This document shows, one piece after another, positions 45,536 through 53,261 of a stretch of DNA of 64,000 bases. Position 1 is the stretch's first letter. Each line of letters opens with the position of its first letter. The DNA comes from Fischerella muscicola SAG 1427-1 = PCC 73103 (GTDB lineage: Bacteria > Cyanobacteriota > Cyanobacteriia > Cyanobacteriales > Nostocaceae): contig NZ_AJLJ01000205.1 of NCBI RefSeq assembly GCF_000317245.1, positions 36,433 to 100,432 of the forward strand. The letters are read 5' to 3'. Made by a program: the position numbers and the translations under genes. The notes beneath the pieces are model-generated. The model did no database searches. It saw only the letters and a program-made list of their open reading frames with translations, and was not told the DNA's origin.

Positions 45536-47212
45536 ATGAATAGCTTGTTTGGTAAATGGGTCAGCACCCTAAGAAAAAATTGGCTGTTGCTGCTTCTTTC
45601 AACGGTGCTGCCAACATTTGGGCTGAGTTATTCAGCCTCAAGCGCAGAACGGATTTATGGTTCTTATTCGGCTATAGAACGTTCTGTGTCTGTAACAGCC
45701 TTAGAAAACTTCGCCACCACTGGCGTAGCAGATGAAGAATTGGCGACTTACACACAATTTCTGAAACCAGAACAGCTTCAGGAGTTGCGTCGAACACTAG
45801 TTAGTCCGATTAAAGTTCATCCCGTAGTGGTATCACAGTTTCTTTATACACCGCAGGGAGAATTTCTACTCAAACGCTTGGGAGAAGTCATTAGAACCGA
45901 ATCTCGGCGACCAGAACCAGGATTTCATGCTTTGCGTGCGGCGTTGATTTTAGCTGCAAATGAACCAGGGGGCTTAACGCTATTAAATTTGGTACGGAAG
46001 TATCCCAACCCCAGTATTCACGTAGACTTAGCGGGTACTCTTGGTATAGCAGCACAACTAGAAAAAATGGTTAATGACACCAAACGCGCTGTAGAAGCAG
46101 TTTCTCAAAAATCAGCAACAGAAGCTGCTAGTATTCCGCCATCGTTTAATCTTTCCGAATTGCCAGATGTACGGCGTCCGGGGAAATTTGGTGTGATCAC
46201 AGACTTGTTGAAAAATGTAGACGGTGCAAGAGGGCGAGAAAGACTTTTGTTGAGTGATATTTATCTCCCCAAGACTCGCACCAAAGTTCCCGTAATCGTT
46301 ATTTCTCATGGATTAGGTACAGACAGCAGCAACTTTCAATACTTGGCTAAGTATCTAGCCTCCCACGGTTTTGCTGTCATCGTTCCCAATCATCCAGGTA
46401 GTGACACTCAACAATTGCGATCGCTACTTAATGGTAGTGCAAAAGAAATAGCACGAGCGGACGAATTTTACAACCGTCCTCTTGATATAAAATATATACT
46501 AGACCGCCTAGAGAATGATTCTAACTTTAAGAATCGACTTAACCTACAACAAGTCGGTGTAATTGGACAATCCTTTGGTGGTTATACAGCTTTAGCTTTA
46601 GCTGGCGCCAAGATTAACTTTGAACAACTAAACAAAGATTGCAATCCAAAAAGACTCCAGCAAACTTGGAATATGTCTTTGTTATTCCAGTGTCGTGCCT
46701 TAGAATTACATGGCAAAAAATATGGTATTAACTATAACTTCCGGGATGAGCGAGTCAAAGCTGCGATCGCAATTAATCCAATCACCAGTAGCATATTTGG
46801 TGAAGCGGGCTTAAGTCAAATTAAAATTCCGGTCATGATCGTTGCTGGGAGTGATGATACAGTTGCACCAGCTTTATATGAACAAATACAACCCTTCTCC
46901 TGGATTACCAATTCTCAAAAGTATCTGGTTGTGCTTGCTGGTGGGACACATTTTTCTACTATTGGCGAGAGTGGTAAGCCTTCTAAACAAATGCCATTAC
47001 CTTCAAACTTAGTTGGCGATGCTCCCAGACAAGCACGTCTTTATATCAGTATTTTGAGTGCACCTTTCTTGCAAACTTATGTGAGTGGCATGTCAAAATA
47101 CTCTCCCTATTTAAATGCTGCCTATGCTAAATCTATTTCTAACCAAAAGATGAGCTTGAGTCTGATTGAGTCTTTGACTCCCAATGAATTGGCAAGAGCT
47201 ACACAAAAGTGA
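45536..47212 (+). CDS. Exported alpha/beta hydrolase with DUF1400 domain
   Basis: About 558 residues from the ATG at 45536 (a GTG five codons earlier is also open). A hydrophobic N-terminus (NWLLLLLSTVLPTFGLSYSA) is a signal peptide. Residues about 35-170 form the cyanobacterial DUF1400 domain (AERIYGSYSAIERSVSVTAL; LKPEQLQELRRTLVSPI). Then an alpha/beta hydrolase: VIVISHGLGTDSSNFQYLAK, nucleophile Ser346 in GVIGQSFGGYTAL, acid near VAGSDDTVAPALYEQ, and His in AGGTHFSTIGE. It resembles predicted dienelactone hydrolases and PAF-acetylhydrolase-like enzymes. Substrate unknown; likely periplasmic. Confidence 0.9.
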   Translation: MNSLFGKWVSTLRKNWLLLLLSTVLPTFGLSYSASSAERIYGSYSAIERSVSVTALENFATTGVADEELATYTQFLKPEQLQELRRTLVSPIKVHPVVVSQFLYTPQGEFLLKRLGEVIRTESRRPEPGFHALRAALILAANEPGGLTLLNLVRKYPNPSIHVDLAGTLGIAAQLEKMVNDTKRAVEAVSQKSATEAASIPPSFNLSELPDVRRPGKFGVITDLLKNVDGARGRERLLLSDIYLPKTRTKVPVIVISHGLGTDSSNFQYLAKYLASHGFAVIVPNHPGSDTQQLRSLLNGSAKEIARADEFYNRPLDIKYILDRLENDSNFKNRLNLQQVGVIGQSFGGYTALALAGAKINFEQLNKDCNPKRLQQTWNMSLLFQCRALELHGKKYGINYNFRDERVKAAIAINPITSSIFGEAGLSQIKIPVMIVAGSDDTVAPALYEQIQPFSWITNSQKYLVVLAGGTHFSTIGESGKPSKQMPLPSNLVGDAPRQARLYISILSAPFLQTYVSGMSKYSPYLNAAYAKSISNQKMSLSLIESLTPNELARATQK

Positions 47213-47219
47213 TAGTTAG

Positions 47220-47252
47220 AGATCCCCGACTTCTAAGAGAAGTCGGGGATCT
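47220..47252. terminator. Hairpin (AGATCCCCGACTTCT) after the hydrolase gene
   Basis: Perfect 15-base arms at 47220-47234 and 47238-47252 with a three-base loop. The same palindrome occurs at 53170-53204, so it is a dispersed repeat used, or usable, as a terminator. Confidence 0.7.
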
Positions 47253-47435
47253 TAAACTTTGTGTTTATGATTCGGATAAACCCTATGATAAGCATATATT
47301 AATTAATAAGCTTTTTGAAATTAAAATAACTAATACCAAACTTTAAAAATTGACATTTTACAAATCTAGTGCATCCAGATAAATATTAAATAAGTAAGCA
47401 TAATTACCCCAAAAAATTGTTGGAGGCAGCAGCGT

Positions 47436-49163
47436 ATGGTTGCACTAACTGATCGTGAGAATGTAAAGTCGCCAGGTCGCTTGACCACACAAACGATTGA
47501 GATTGGATCTGAAACGATCGCTATTCGTTCTTTAGATTGGGATCGCGATCGCTTTGATATTGAATTTGGATTGCAGAACGGCACAACTTATAATTCGTTT
47601 CTGATTCAAGGTGAAAAAACGGCACTAGTTGATACATCTCACCGTAAGTTTCAGGAATTATACTTAGGTGTTGTTAAAGGCTTAATCGACCTCTCAACTT
47701 TAGATTACTTAATTATTAGCCATACTGAACCAGACCACAGTGGATTAGTAAAAGAAGTATTGCAGTTAGCTCCCCAAGTCACAGTAGTCGGGGCAAAAGT
47801 TGCCATCCAATTTTTGGAAAACATGGTACATCAGCCATTCCAATCTTTAATCGTCAAAAATGGCGATCGCTTGGATTTAGGCAATGGACATCAGTTGGAA
47901 TTTATCTCTGCTCCCAATCTTCATTGGCCAGATACAATTTTCACCTACGATAGCAAAACCCGCATCCTTTATACTTGTGATGCTTTTGGGATGCACTATT
48001 GTGATGACTATACTTTTGACGAAGATCGAGAACTCATAGAAAAAGACTTTAAATATTACTATGATTGCCTGATGGGGCCAAATGCTCGTTCTGTGCTATC
48101 GGCAATCAAGCGGATGGAAAAACTAGATGTGGGGATGATAGCTACAGGACACGGCCCTTTATTGCAACATTACTTGTCAGACTGGGTGAGTTCCTATCAA
48201 AAATGGAGCCAGGAACAAGCAAAAGCTGATACCTTTGTGGCTCTGTTTTATTGTGAAGATTACGGCTATAGTGATCAATTAGCAAGAGCGATCGCTCATG
48301 GGATTACCAGAAATGGTGTTGCAGTTGAACTGGTAGATTTAAGTACTGCTGAACCTCAAGAAGTCCGGGAATTGGTGAGTCAAGCAAGCGGTATAGTAAT
48401 TGGAATGCCACCCCAATCTGATCAAAATGCCCATGCAGCTTTAAGTACAATTCTCGCAGCTGCCCACAATAAACAAGCAGTGGGATTATTTGAAACTGGT
48501 GGTGGGGAAGATGAACCAATTTATCCTTTGCGGAATAAATTTCAAGAAATCGGACTTACCGAAGCTTTTCCGCCGATTCTAATTAAAGAACCACCCACAC
48601 AAGTAATTGAACAAATGTGTGATGAAGCGGGAACTGATATCGGACAATGGTTAACACGCGATCGCACGATTAAACAAATCAAAACCCTAGATAATGATTT
48701 AGAAAGGGCATTAGGCAGGCTTAGTAGTGGACTTTATATCATTACTGCCCAAAAAGGCGATGTTAATAGTGCGATGTTTGCTTCTTGGGTGATGCAAGCA
48801 AGCATGAATCCTTTAGGAGTCGCCATTGCAGTTGCTAAAGATCGTGCCATTGAATCTTTATTACATATAGGCGATCGCTTTATTCTGAATGTATTAGAGG
48901 AAGACAACTATCAAAGCTTAATGAAACACTTCCTCAAGCGTTTTTCTCCTGGTGCAGATCGATTTGCAGATATCAAAACTTACTCTGCTAGCAATGGCTG
49001 TTCAATTTTGGCAGATGCCTTAGCATACATCGAATGCGAAGTCACAACCCGCATGGAATGCAGCGATCACTGGATTATTTACAGCAGTGTCCATACTGGT
49101 AGAGTCGCTAAATTAGACGCGCTCACAGCTGTTCACCATCGTAAGGTGGGAAATCATTATTAA
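47436..49163 (+). CDS. flv4: Flavodiiron protein Flv4-type
   Basis: 575 residues in three domains: metallo-beta-lactamase-like (about 1-260), flavodoxin-like (260-410) and flavin-reductase-like (about 430-575). The diiron ligands are intact: H96-x-E98-x-D100-H101 in ISHTEPDHSG, then ATGHGP and CDAFGMHY. In the Synechocystis flv4-sll0218-flv2 operon, Flv4 keeps these ligands and Flv2 does not; the same contrast is seen here, so the name follows. Together they protect the acceptor side of photosystem II at low CO2. GGAGG lies nine bases before the ATG. The PsiE-type gene follows by 73 bases. Confidence 0.9.
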   Translation: MVALTDRENVKSPGRLTTQTIEIGSETIAIRSLDWDRDRFDIEFGLQNGTTYNSFLIQGEKTALVDTSHRKFQELYLGVVKGLIDLSTLDYLIISHTEPDHSGLVKEVLQLAPQVTVVGAKVAIQFLENMVHQPFQSLIVKNGDRLDLGNGHQLEFISAPNLHWPDTIFTYDSKTRILYTCDAFGMHYCDDYTFDEDRELIEKDFKYYYDCLMGPNARSVLSAIKRMEKLDVGMIATGHGPLLQHYLSDWVSSYQKWSQEQAKADTFVALFYCEDYGYSDQLARAIAHGITRNGVAVELVDLSTAEPQEVRELVSQASGIVIGMPPQSDQNAHAALSTILAAAHNKQAVGLFETGGGEDEPIYPLRNKFQEIGLTEAFPPILIKEPPTQVIEQMCDEAGTDIGQWLTRDRTIKQIKTLDNDLERALGRLSSGLYIITAQKGDVNSAMFASWVMQASMNPLGVAIAVAKDRAIESLLHIGDRFILNVLEEDNYQSLMKHFLKRFSPGADRFADIKTYSASNGCSILADALAYIECEVTTRMECSDHWIIYSSVHTGRVAKLDALTAVHHRKVGNHY

Positions 49164-49236
49164 CGGTAATGGGTAATTGGTTCTTCTTATTAACCAATTA
49201 CCAGGCTTGAGTTCACTTCATCGGAGTCATTAGATA

Positions 49237-49740
49237 ATGCAATTGCTGAAAGATTTGCCTGTCAAACCTATAAAGCGAGAAAGTTGGTTGAATCTGGGAC
49301 GGATTGTACAAGCACTGGAATTAATTCAGGATTTAATTGTGATTTCTTTGTGCATCGGGCTATTTAGCTTTATGGTGCTGCAAATCTGGACTATGTTCCT
49401 TTCTTTGATTCCCCCGATTTATTCCCACACTGTGACGGCAGATATTCTGTCATTGCTGATTTTAGTAGAGTTATTTCGTCTGTTGATTATTTATTTGCAA
49501 GAGCAACGGGTTTCGATTGGAGTTGCTGTGGAAGTGTCGATTGTTTCTGTACTCCGAGAAATGATTGTCAGAGGTGTACTGGAAACAACGTTTATGCAAG
49601 TATTGGCTGCTTGTGCTTTTTTACTAGTATTAGGTGCATTATTGATTGTGAGAGTATGGCTACCTCCAACTTTTGAAGGTATTGATCCTGAGCAAGAAGT
49701 CTCGAAGCGTTACAAAAAACGTTTCGCCCAAGAACAGTAA
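49237..49740 (+). CDS. PsiE-type membrane protein (Sll0218-like)
   Basis: 167 residues, about four membrane segments (VISLCIGLFSFMVLQIWTMF; ILSLLILVELFRLLIIYL; FMQVLAACAFLLVLGALLIV). The sequence style (LEQRVSIG-like loop, RVWLPPTFEG) matches the PsiE/DUF family. Its location between flv4 and flv2 matches Sll0218 in Synechocystis, a thylakoid protein reported to help photosystem II assembly or stability. Co-transcription with flv4 is likely (73-base gap). Confidence 0.85.
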   Translation: MQLLKDLPVKPIKRESWLNLGRIVQALELIQDLIVISLCIGLFSFMVLQIWTMFLSLIPPIYSHTVTADILSLLILVELFRLLIIYLQEQRVSIGVAVEVSIVSVLREMIVRGVLETTFMQVLAACAFLLVLGALLIVRVWLPPTFEGIDPEQEVSKRYKKRFAQEQ

Positions 49741-49790
49741 ACAGTTATCAGGAGCATCTTAATTTTTCTACCGCTAAGGGTTTAAACCTT

Positions 49791-49958
49791 TAGAGACGAT
49801 TTATAAAGTAAACCTTAAATTGTAGGGTGCGTTATAGCAACGCTTAACGCACCGAGAAAGATGGTGCGTTACGGCTAATCTTAACTCTCTCAAACTCCAA
49901 AATCCTTGCATAGCCGTAACACACCCTACTTAATATTTACTTTATAAATAAGCTCTTA
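49791..49958. mobile_element. MITE-like element, copy B, inside the flv4-flv2 cluster
   Basis: Identical over all 168 bases to the copy at 3299-3466, with the same terminal inverted repeats and TTA at both borders. It sits 50 bases after the PsiE-type gene and 149 bases before the flv2 ATG, so it separates genes that are tightly linked in related operons. Confidence 0.88.
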
Positions 49959-50002
49959 GCTGATAGCACAAGTTGTCTTCAGACGACTCAAACATATCAA
50001 GT

Positions 50003-50050
50003 AGTCTGCTTCAGCAGACTTTAGCTATGAGACTGCGATTGAAATCGCAG
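50003..50050 (+). repeat. Palindromic repeats in the flv2 leader
   Basis: AGTCTGC-TTCA-GCAGACT (50003-50020) and CTGCGATT-GA-AATCGCAG (50033-50050) form two adjacent hairpins. Sequences of the form TAGTCTGCTTCAGCAGACTT are common between cyanobacterial genes. They keep a frame open upstream of flv2 and so create a false N-terminal extension. Confidence 0.75.
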
Positions 50051-50107
50051 GCTGGATTTGAACATTTGAGATGCTTCCTTCCCCGTTCCCTCTCTCCACT
50101 AAATAAT

Positions 50108-51850
50108 ATGTCTTTCTCAACTGTAATCCCAACAATCAGTCACCCTCGTGATGTGCAAGTTGCTGAAATTGGTACTCGGACTTTGGTTTTGCGCTCCCGT
50201 ACTTGGGAACGTCTCAAGTTTGAGGTTGAATACGCTTGCCAAAAGGGTACTACTGCTAATTGCTATTTGATTCAAGCTGATCGCACTGCTTTAATTGATC
50301 CTCCGGGTGAGTCTTTTACTCAGATTTTTCTGGAAGAGTTACAGAAACACCAAGATTTAACTCGGTTAGATTACATCATTCTCAATCATGTCAATCCTAA
50401 TCGGATGGCGACTCTCAAAGTTTTGATTGAACATGCACCCCAAGCTAAGATTATTTGTTCTAAACCAGGTGCTAATGTTCTGAAAAACACTTTTGCTGAT
50501 TGGGAGTCAAAAATACAGCTTGTTCGTTCTGAAGATACTCTGGATTTGGGTGAGGGACATCAACTGCAATTTGTAACTGTACCAACTCCCCGATGGGCTG
50601 ATGGAATGTGTACTTATGATGTTGCTACCCGCATTCTTTACACTGATAAGTTCTTTGGGGTACATGTCTGTAACGATGTCTTGTTTGATGAAGATTGGAA
50701 GCAACTCGATGGCGATCGCCGTTACTATTTTCAATGTCTCCACGCTACCCAAGCCAAACAAGTAGAGGCAGCTTTAGATAAATTAGCACCTCTCAAAGCG
50801 AAATATTATGCTCCTGGCCATGGCCCTGTTGTTCGTTACAGTCTCAGTCGCTTTACTTACGATTATCGCCAATGGTGTCAGGAACAAAAAACCCAGGAAT
50901 TGCGAGTGGCTTTGCTTTATGCTTCTGCTTACGGTAATACGGCAACTTTAGCTCAAGCGATCGCTCAAGGATTGATTCAAACTGGCGTTGCAGTCGAATC
51001 GATTAACTGCGAATTTACCGAACCTAGCGAAATTACTCGTGCAATTGAAGCTTGTGATGGCTTTATTATCGGTTCTCCCACTTTAGGCGGCCATGCACCA
51101 ACTCAAATTCAAACCGCTTTGGGAATTATCCTCTCGGCGGCGGCGAAAACGAAATTAGCGGGTGTGTTTGGTTCTTATGGTTGGAGTGGGGAAGCAATTG
51201 ATCTGATTGAAAGTAAACTCTTAGATGCCAATTATCGCTTAGGATTTGAAACTATCCGCGTTCGCTTCAGTCCTACTGAGTTTATTATGCAACAATGTCA
51301 AGATGCAGGAGCAGAATTTGCTCAAGTCTTGAAAAAGAAAAAGAAACTCCGCACTTCCCGTCAAGCATTAACGGAAGCACAGGTAGATCGGACAGAACAA
51401 GCTGTTGGACGAATTATTGGTTCGCTGTGTGTCTTCAGTACGCGACGCGGTGATAGTCATAGTGGAATCCTCACATCTTGGGTATCCCAAGCTACTTTTA
51501 ATCCTCCTGGTTTGATGATTGCGATCGCTCAAGATCAAAATGCTGATGCGATGATTCATCCTGGTGATCAATTTGTATTAAATATTCTCAAAGAAGGACG
51601 TAACCTCAGACGCTACTTTTCCTATCACAATACTCCAGGTGAAAATCCCTTTGCTCAGTTAGCAACCACAACAGCTAACAACGGTTGTTTAATTCTTAGT
51701 GACGCCCTCGCGTATTTAGAATGTACCGTGCAACAACGAACTGAATGTGGCGATCGCTGGTTAATTTATGCCACTGTAGACAAAGGCGAAGTGTTGGAAC
51801 CAACAGGTGTCACCGCCATTCAGCATCGCAAATCAGGTAGTCATTATTAA
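50108..51850 (+). CDS. flv2: Flavodiiron protein Flv2-type
   Basis: 580 residues from the ATG at 50108 (MSFSTVIPTISH). The frame is open 45 codons upstream, but that part is read through palindromic repeats and is rejected. Same three domains as flv4. The diiron motif is changed to H94-x-N96-x-N98-R99 (ILNHVNPNRM), typical of Flv1/Flv2-type proteins that cannot hold the normal diiron site alone and act as heterodimer partners. The C-terminal flavin reductase domain is intact (GDSHSGILTSWVSQATFNPP). It ends in a TTAA shared with the stop of the convergent GNAT gene. Confidence 0.9.
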   Translation: MSFSTVIPTISHPRDVQVAEIGTRTLVLRSRTWERLKFEVEYACQKGTTANCYLIQADRTALIDPPGESFTQIFLEELQKHQDLTRLDYIILNHVNPNRMATLKVLIEHAPQAKIICSKPGANVLKNTFADWESKIQLVRSEDTLDLGEGHQLQFVTVPTPRWADGMCTYDVATRILYTDKFFGVHVCNDVLFDEDWKQLDGDRRYYFQCLHATQAKQVEAALDKLAPLKAKYYAPGHGPVVRYSLSRFTYDYRQWCQEQKTQELRVALLYASAYGNTATLAQAIAQGLIQTGVAVESINCEFTEPSEITRAIEACDGFIIGSPTLGGHAPTQIQTALGIILSAAAKTKLAGVFGSYGWSGEAIDLIESKLLDANYRLGFETIRVRFSPTEFIMQQCQDAGAEFAQVLKKKKKLRTSRQALTEAQVDRTEQAVGRIIGSLCVFSTRRGDSHSGILTSWVSQATFNPPGLMIAIAQDQNADAMIHPGDQFVLNILKEGRNLRRYFSYHNTPGENPFAQLATTTANNGCLILSDALAYLECTVQQRTECGDRWLIYATVDKGEVLEPTGVTAIQHRKSGSHY

Positions 51851-52731
51851 TACAGAACGGAGGGTAGAAAGGCCCCTGCCGGTTCGTTATACAGTCCGAG
51901 GCTCATCAACGTTGCAGTCTGGGTGACACGCAGCCCATGGTTCAAACACCAACGGAACAAGTCGCCGTTACGCATCGGAACATAAAAGCCTGACCCAGTG
52001 AACTCTGGAGCCGCGCCGATAAGCGCCTTTAAGTCCTCGTTGTTCTCCCCAACAGCGTGACTGAAGAAGCCAATTTCGGTGGCGTAACCCGATACACGCC
52101 CATCATACTCAACAAGCGTTGCCGTCCCGCGTCCAACAGCTGCTTTTAGTCCGCCTGCACGGTTATGACCATGAATGCGATCGCACAGTTGATTACATGC
52201 AGCAAGGTCGGCTTCTGTCACCGGACGAACGGTGCGACTGGGTATCGTCAAGCCGAGTGGCTGTCCTTGAAGGTTCGCCAATGGCTCGCGCACATCAAAG
52301 CCGAGTTTGGTATACAGGGAAAGTGAGCGGCTGTTATGTGCGGCTTGAACGAGCCGCACCCCGGCGAACCGTTTTTCGCGTGTCCGCTGTAAAACATGTT
52401 CCATCAGGCGGCGACCAACCGACCTGTTTTGCGCGGCGGGGTCTACCGTAATGGGGCCGACCCCGGCGATAGTGTCACCTTCCCATAAAAAGTTGCTGCC
52501 GATGACACGCCCATCAGATGCTTCGGCCACAACCGAATAAACCGTCGGATCTGCTAAAAGTTCGGTTAACATTTCCGCCCCGAACTCCGCAGAAGGAAAG
52601 TCGGGTACGAAGCCGTGTTGTTCTGCAATGGCACGGAACCCTTGATACATAATAGTGCCACAGGGGAGTGCGTCGTCAGGACGTCCCGCACGCAGCATCA
52701 CCGAAGATATTTCTTCCAATACTTTGTCCAC
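51847..52731 (-). CDS. Double-domain GNAT N-acetyltransferase, GC-rich
   Basis: About 295 residues from a GTG at 52731, with AAGG upstream; the frame is open to 52815 but without a ribosome-binding site. The first GNAT domain (about residues 10-155) has VGPITVDPAAQNRSVGRRLM and SRSLSLYTKLGFDVREPL; the second (about 165-290) is more divergent (RPVTEADLAACNQLCDRIHG, GFYVPMRNGDLFRWCLNHGL). Base composition is clearly above its surroundings (36 G/C in the 60 bases of 52081-52140), as is its codon use (GCGCC, CCGGC). Probably acquired laterally. Substrate unknown. Confidence 0.85.
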   Translation of the reverse strand: MDKVLEEISSVMLRAGRPDDALPCGTIMYQGFRAIAEQHGFVPDFPSAEFGAEMLTELLADPTVYSVVAEASDGRVIGSNFLWEGDTIAGVGPITVDPAAQNRSVGRRLMEHVLQRTREKRFAGVRLVQAAHNSRSLSLYTKLGFDVREPLANLQGQPLGLTIPSRTVRPVTEADLAACNQLCDRIHGHNRAGGLKAAVGRGTATLVEYDGRVSGYATEIGFFSHAVGENNEDLKALIGAAPEFTGSGFYVPMRNGDLFRWCLNHGLRVTQTATLMSLGLYNEPAGAFLPSVLY

Positions 52732-52890
52732 GATGAAAAACCTTTCAAGTGTTGCGTTTGTAACTTTACGTGAATGGGGAGTAGAGATTAGCAATGCTAC
52801 ACCTATACTACACAACCGTGAATTGTAAATTAATCTGCATGATTCAGCAACGCCAAAATTGGGAAATTCAAGATTGTTGTGCTATGTGAA

Positions 52891-53079
52891 TGCATCGGCT
52901 TGCATTGTTAATACATTGGCTTGAATTGTTAATGCATCGGCTTGAATTGTTAATCCATTGGCTTGCATTGTTAATCCATTGACTTGCATTGTTAATGCGT
53001 CGGCTTAAATTGTTAATGTATTGGCTTGAATTGTTAATGCATTGGCTTAAATTGTTAATCCATTGGCTTGCATTGTTAA
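52891..53079. repeat. 21-bp minisatellite, nine units
   Basis: Nine consecutive 21-base units of the form TNCATTGGCTTGNATTGTTAA with a few variable positions. Because 21 is a multiple of three, a frame stays open on the minus strand reading a heptapeptide like INNASQW. No signal peptide, ribosome-binding site or known domain supports a gene, so it is called only as a repeat. Confidence 0.9.
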
Positions 53080-53169
53080 CCTCTTTCGCGGAATTCCCCA
53101 TCCTACGGGCGAGGTGGGGTACTTCACTGCATAGCAATCCTAATTAAGTTGTGAGAAAATACGGAATTC

Positions 53170-53204
53170 AAGATCCCCGACTTCTCTAAGAAGTCGGGGA
53201 TCTT
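53170..53204. repeat. Hairpin AAGATCCCCGACTTCT, second copy
   Basis: Perfect 16-base arms (53170-53185 and 53189-53204) around CTA, the same palindrome as at 47220-47252. It lies 57 bases upstream of the ggt start. Confidence 0.8.
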
Positions 53205-53261
53205 GTCTGGAGCGAATGATTTAGGATTGCTATATATAATTGCTGAGTGTATTCAATTAAA

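Noticed and set aside
49973..50107. 45-codon N-terminal extension of flv2
   Set aside because: Runs through two hairpin repeats; the internal ATG at 50108 matches the expected protein start.
52119..52451. 110-codon antisense ORF in the GC-rich GNAT gene
   Set aside because: Long antisense frames are expected in GC-rich genes; the GNAT motifs are on the other strand.
52891..53079. Possible CRISPR array
   Set aside because: Units are directly adjacent with no spacers and vary internally; no cas genes in the window.
52868..53137. Minus-strand ORF of 89 codons across the minisatellite
   Set aside because: It is open only because the 21-base unit has no stop in that frame; no ribosome-binding site or domain.
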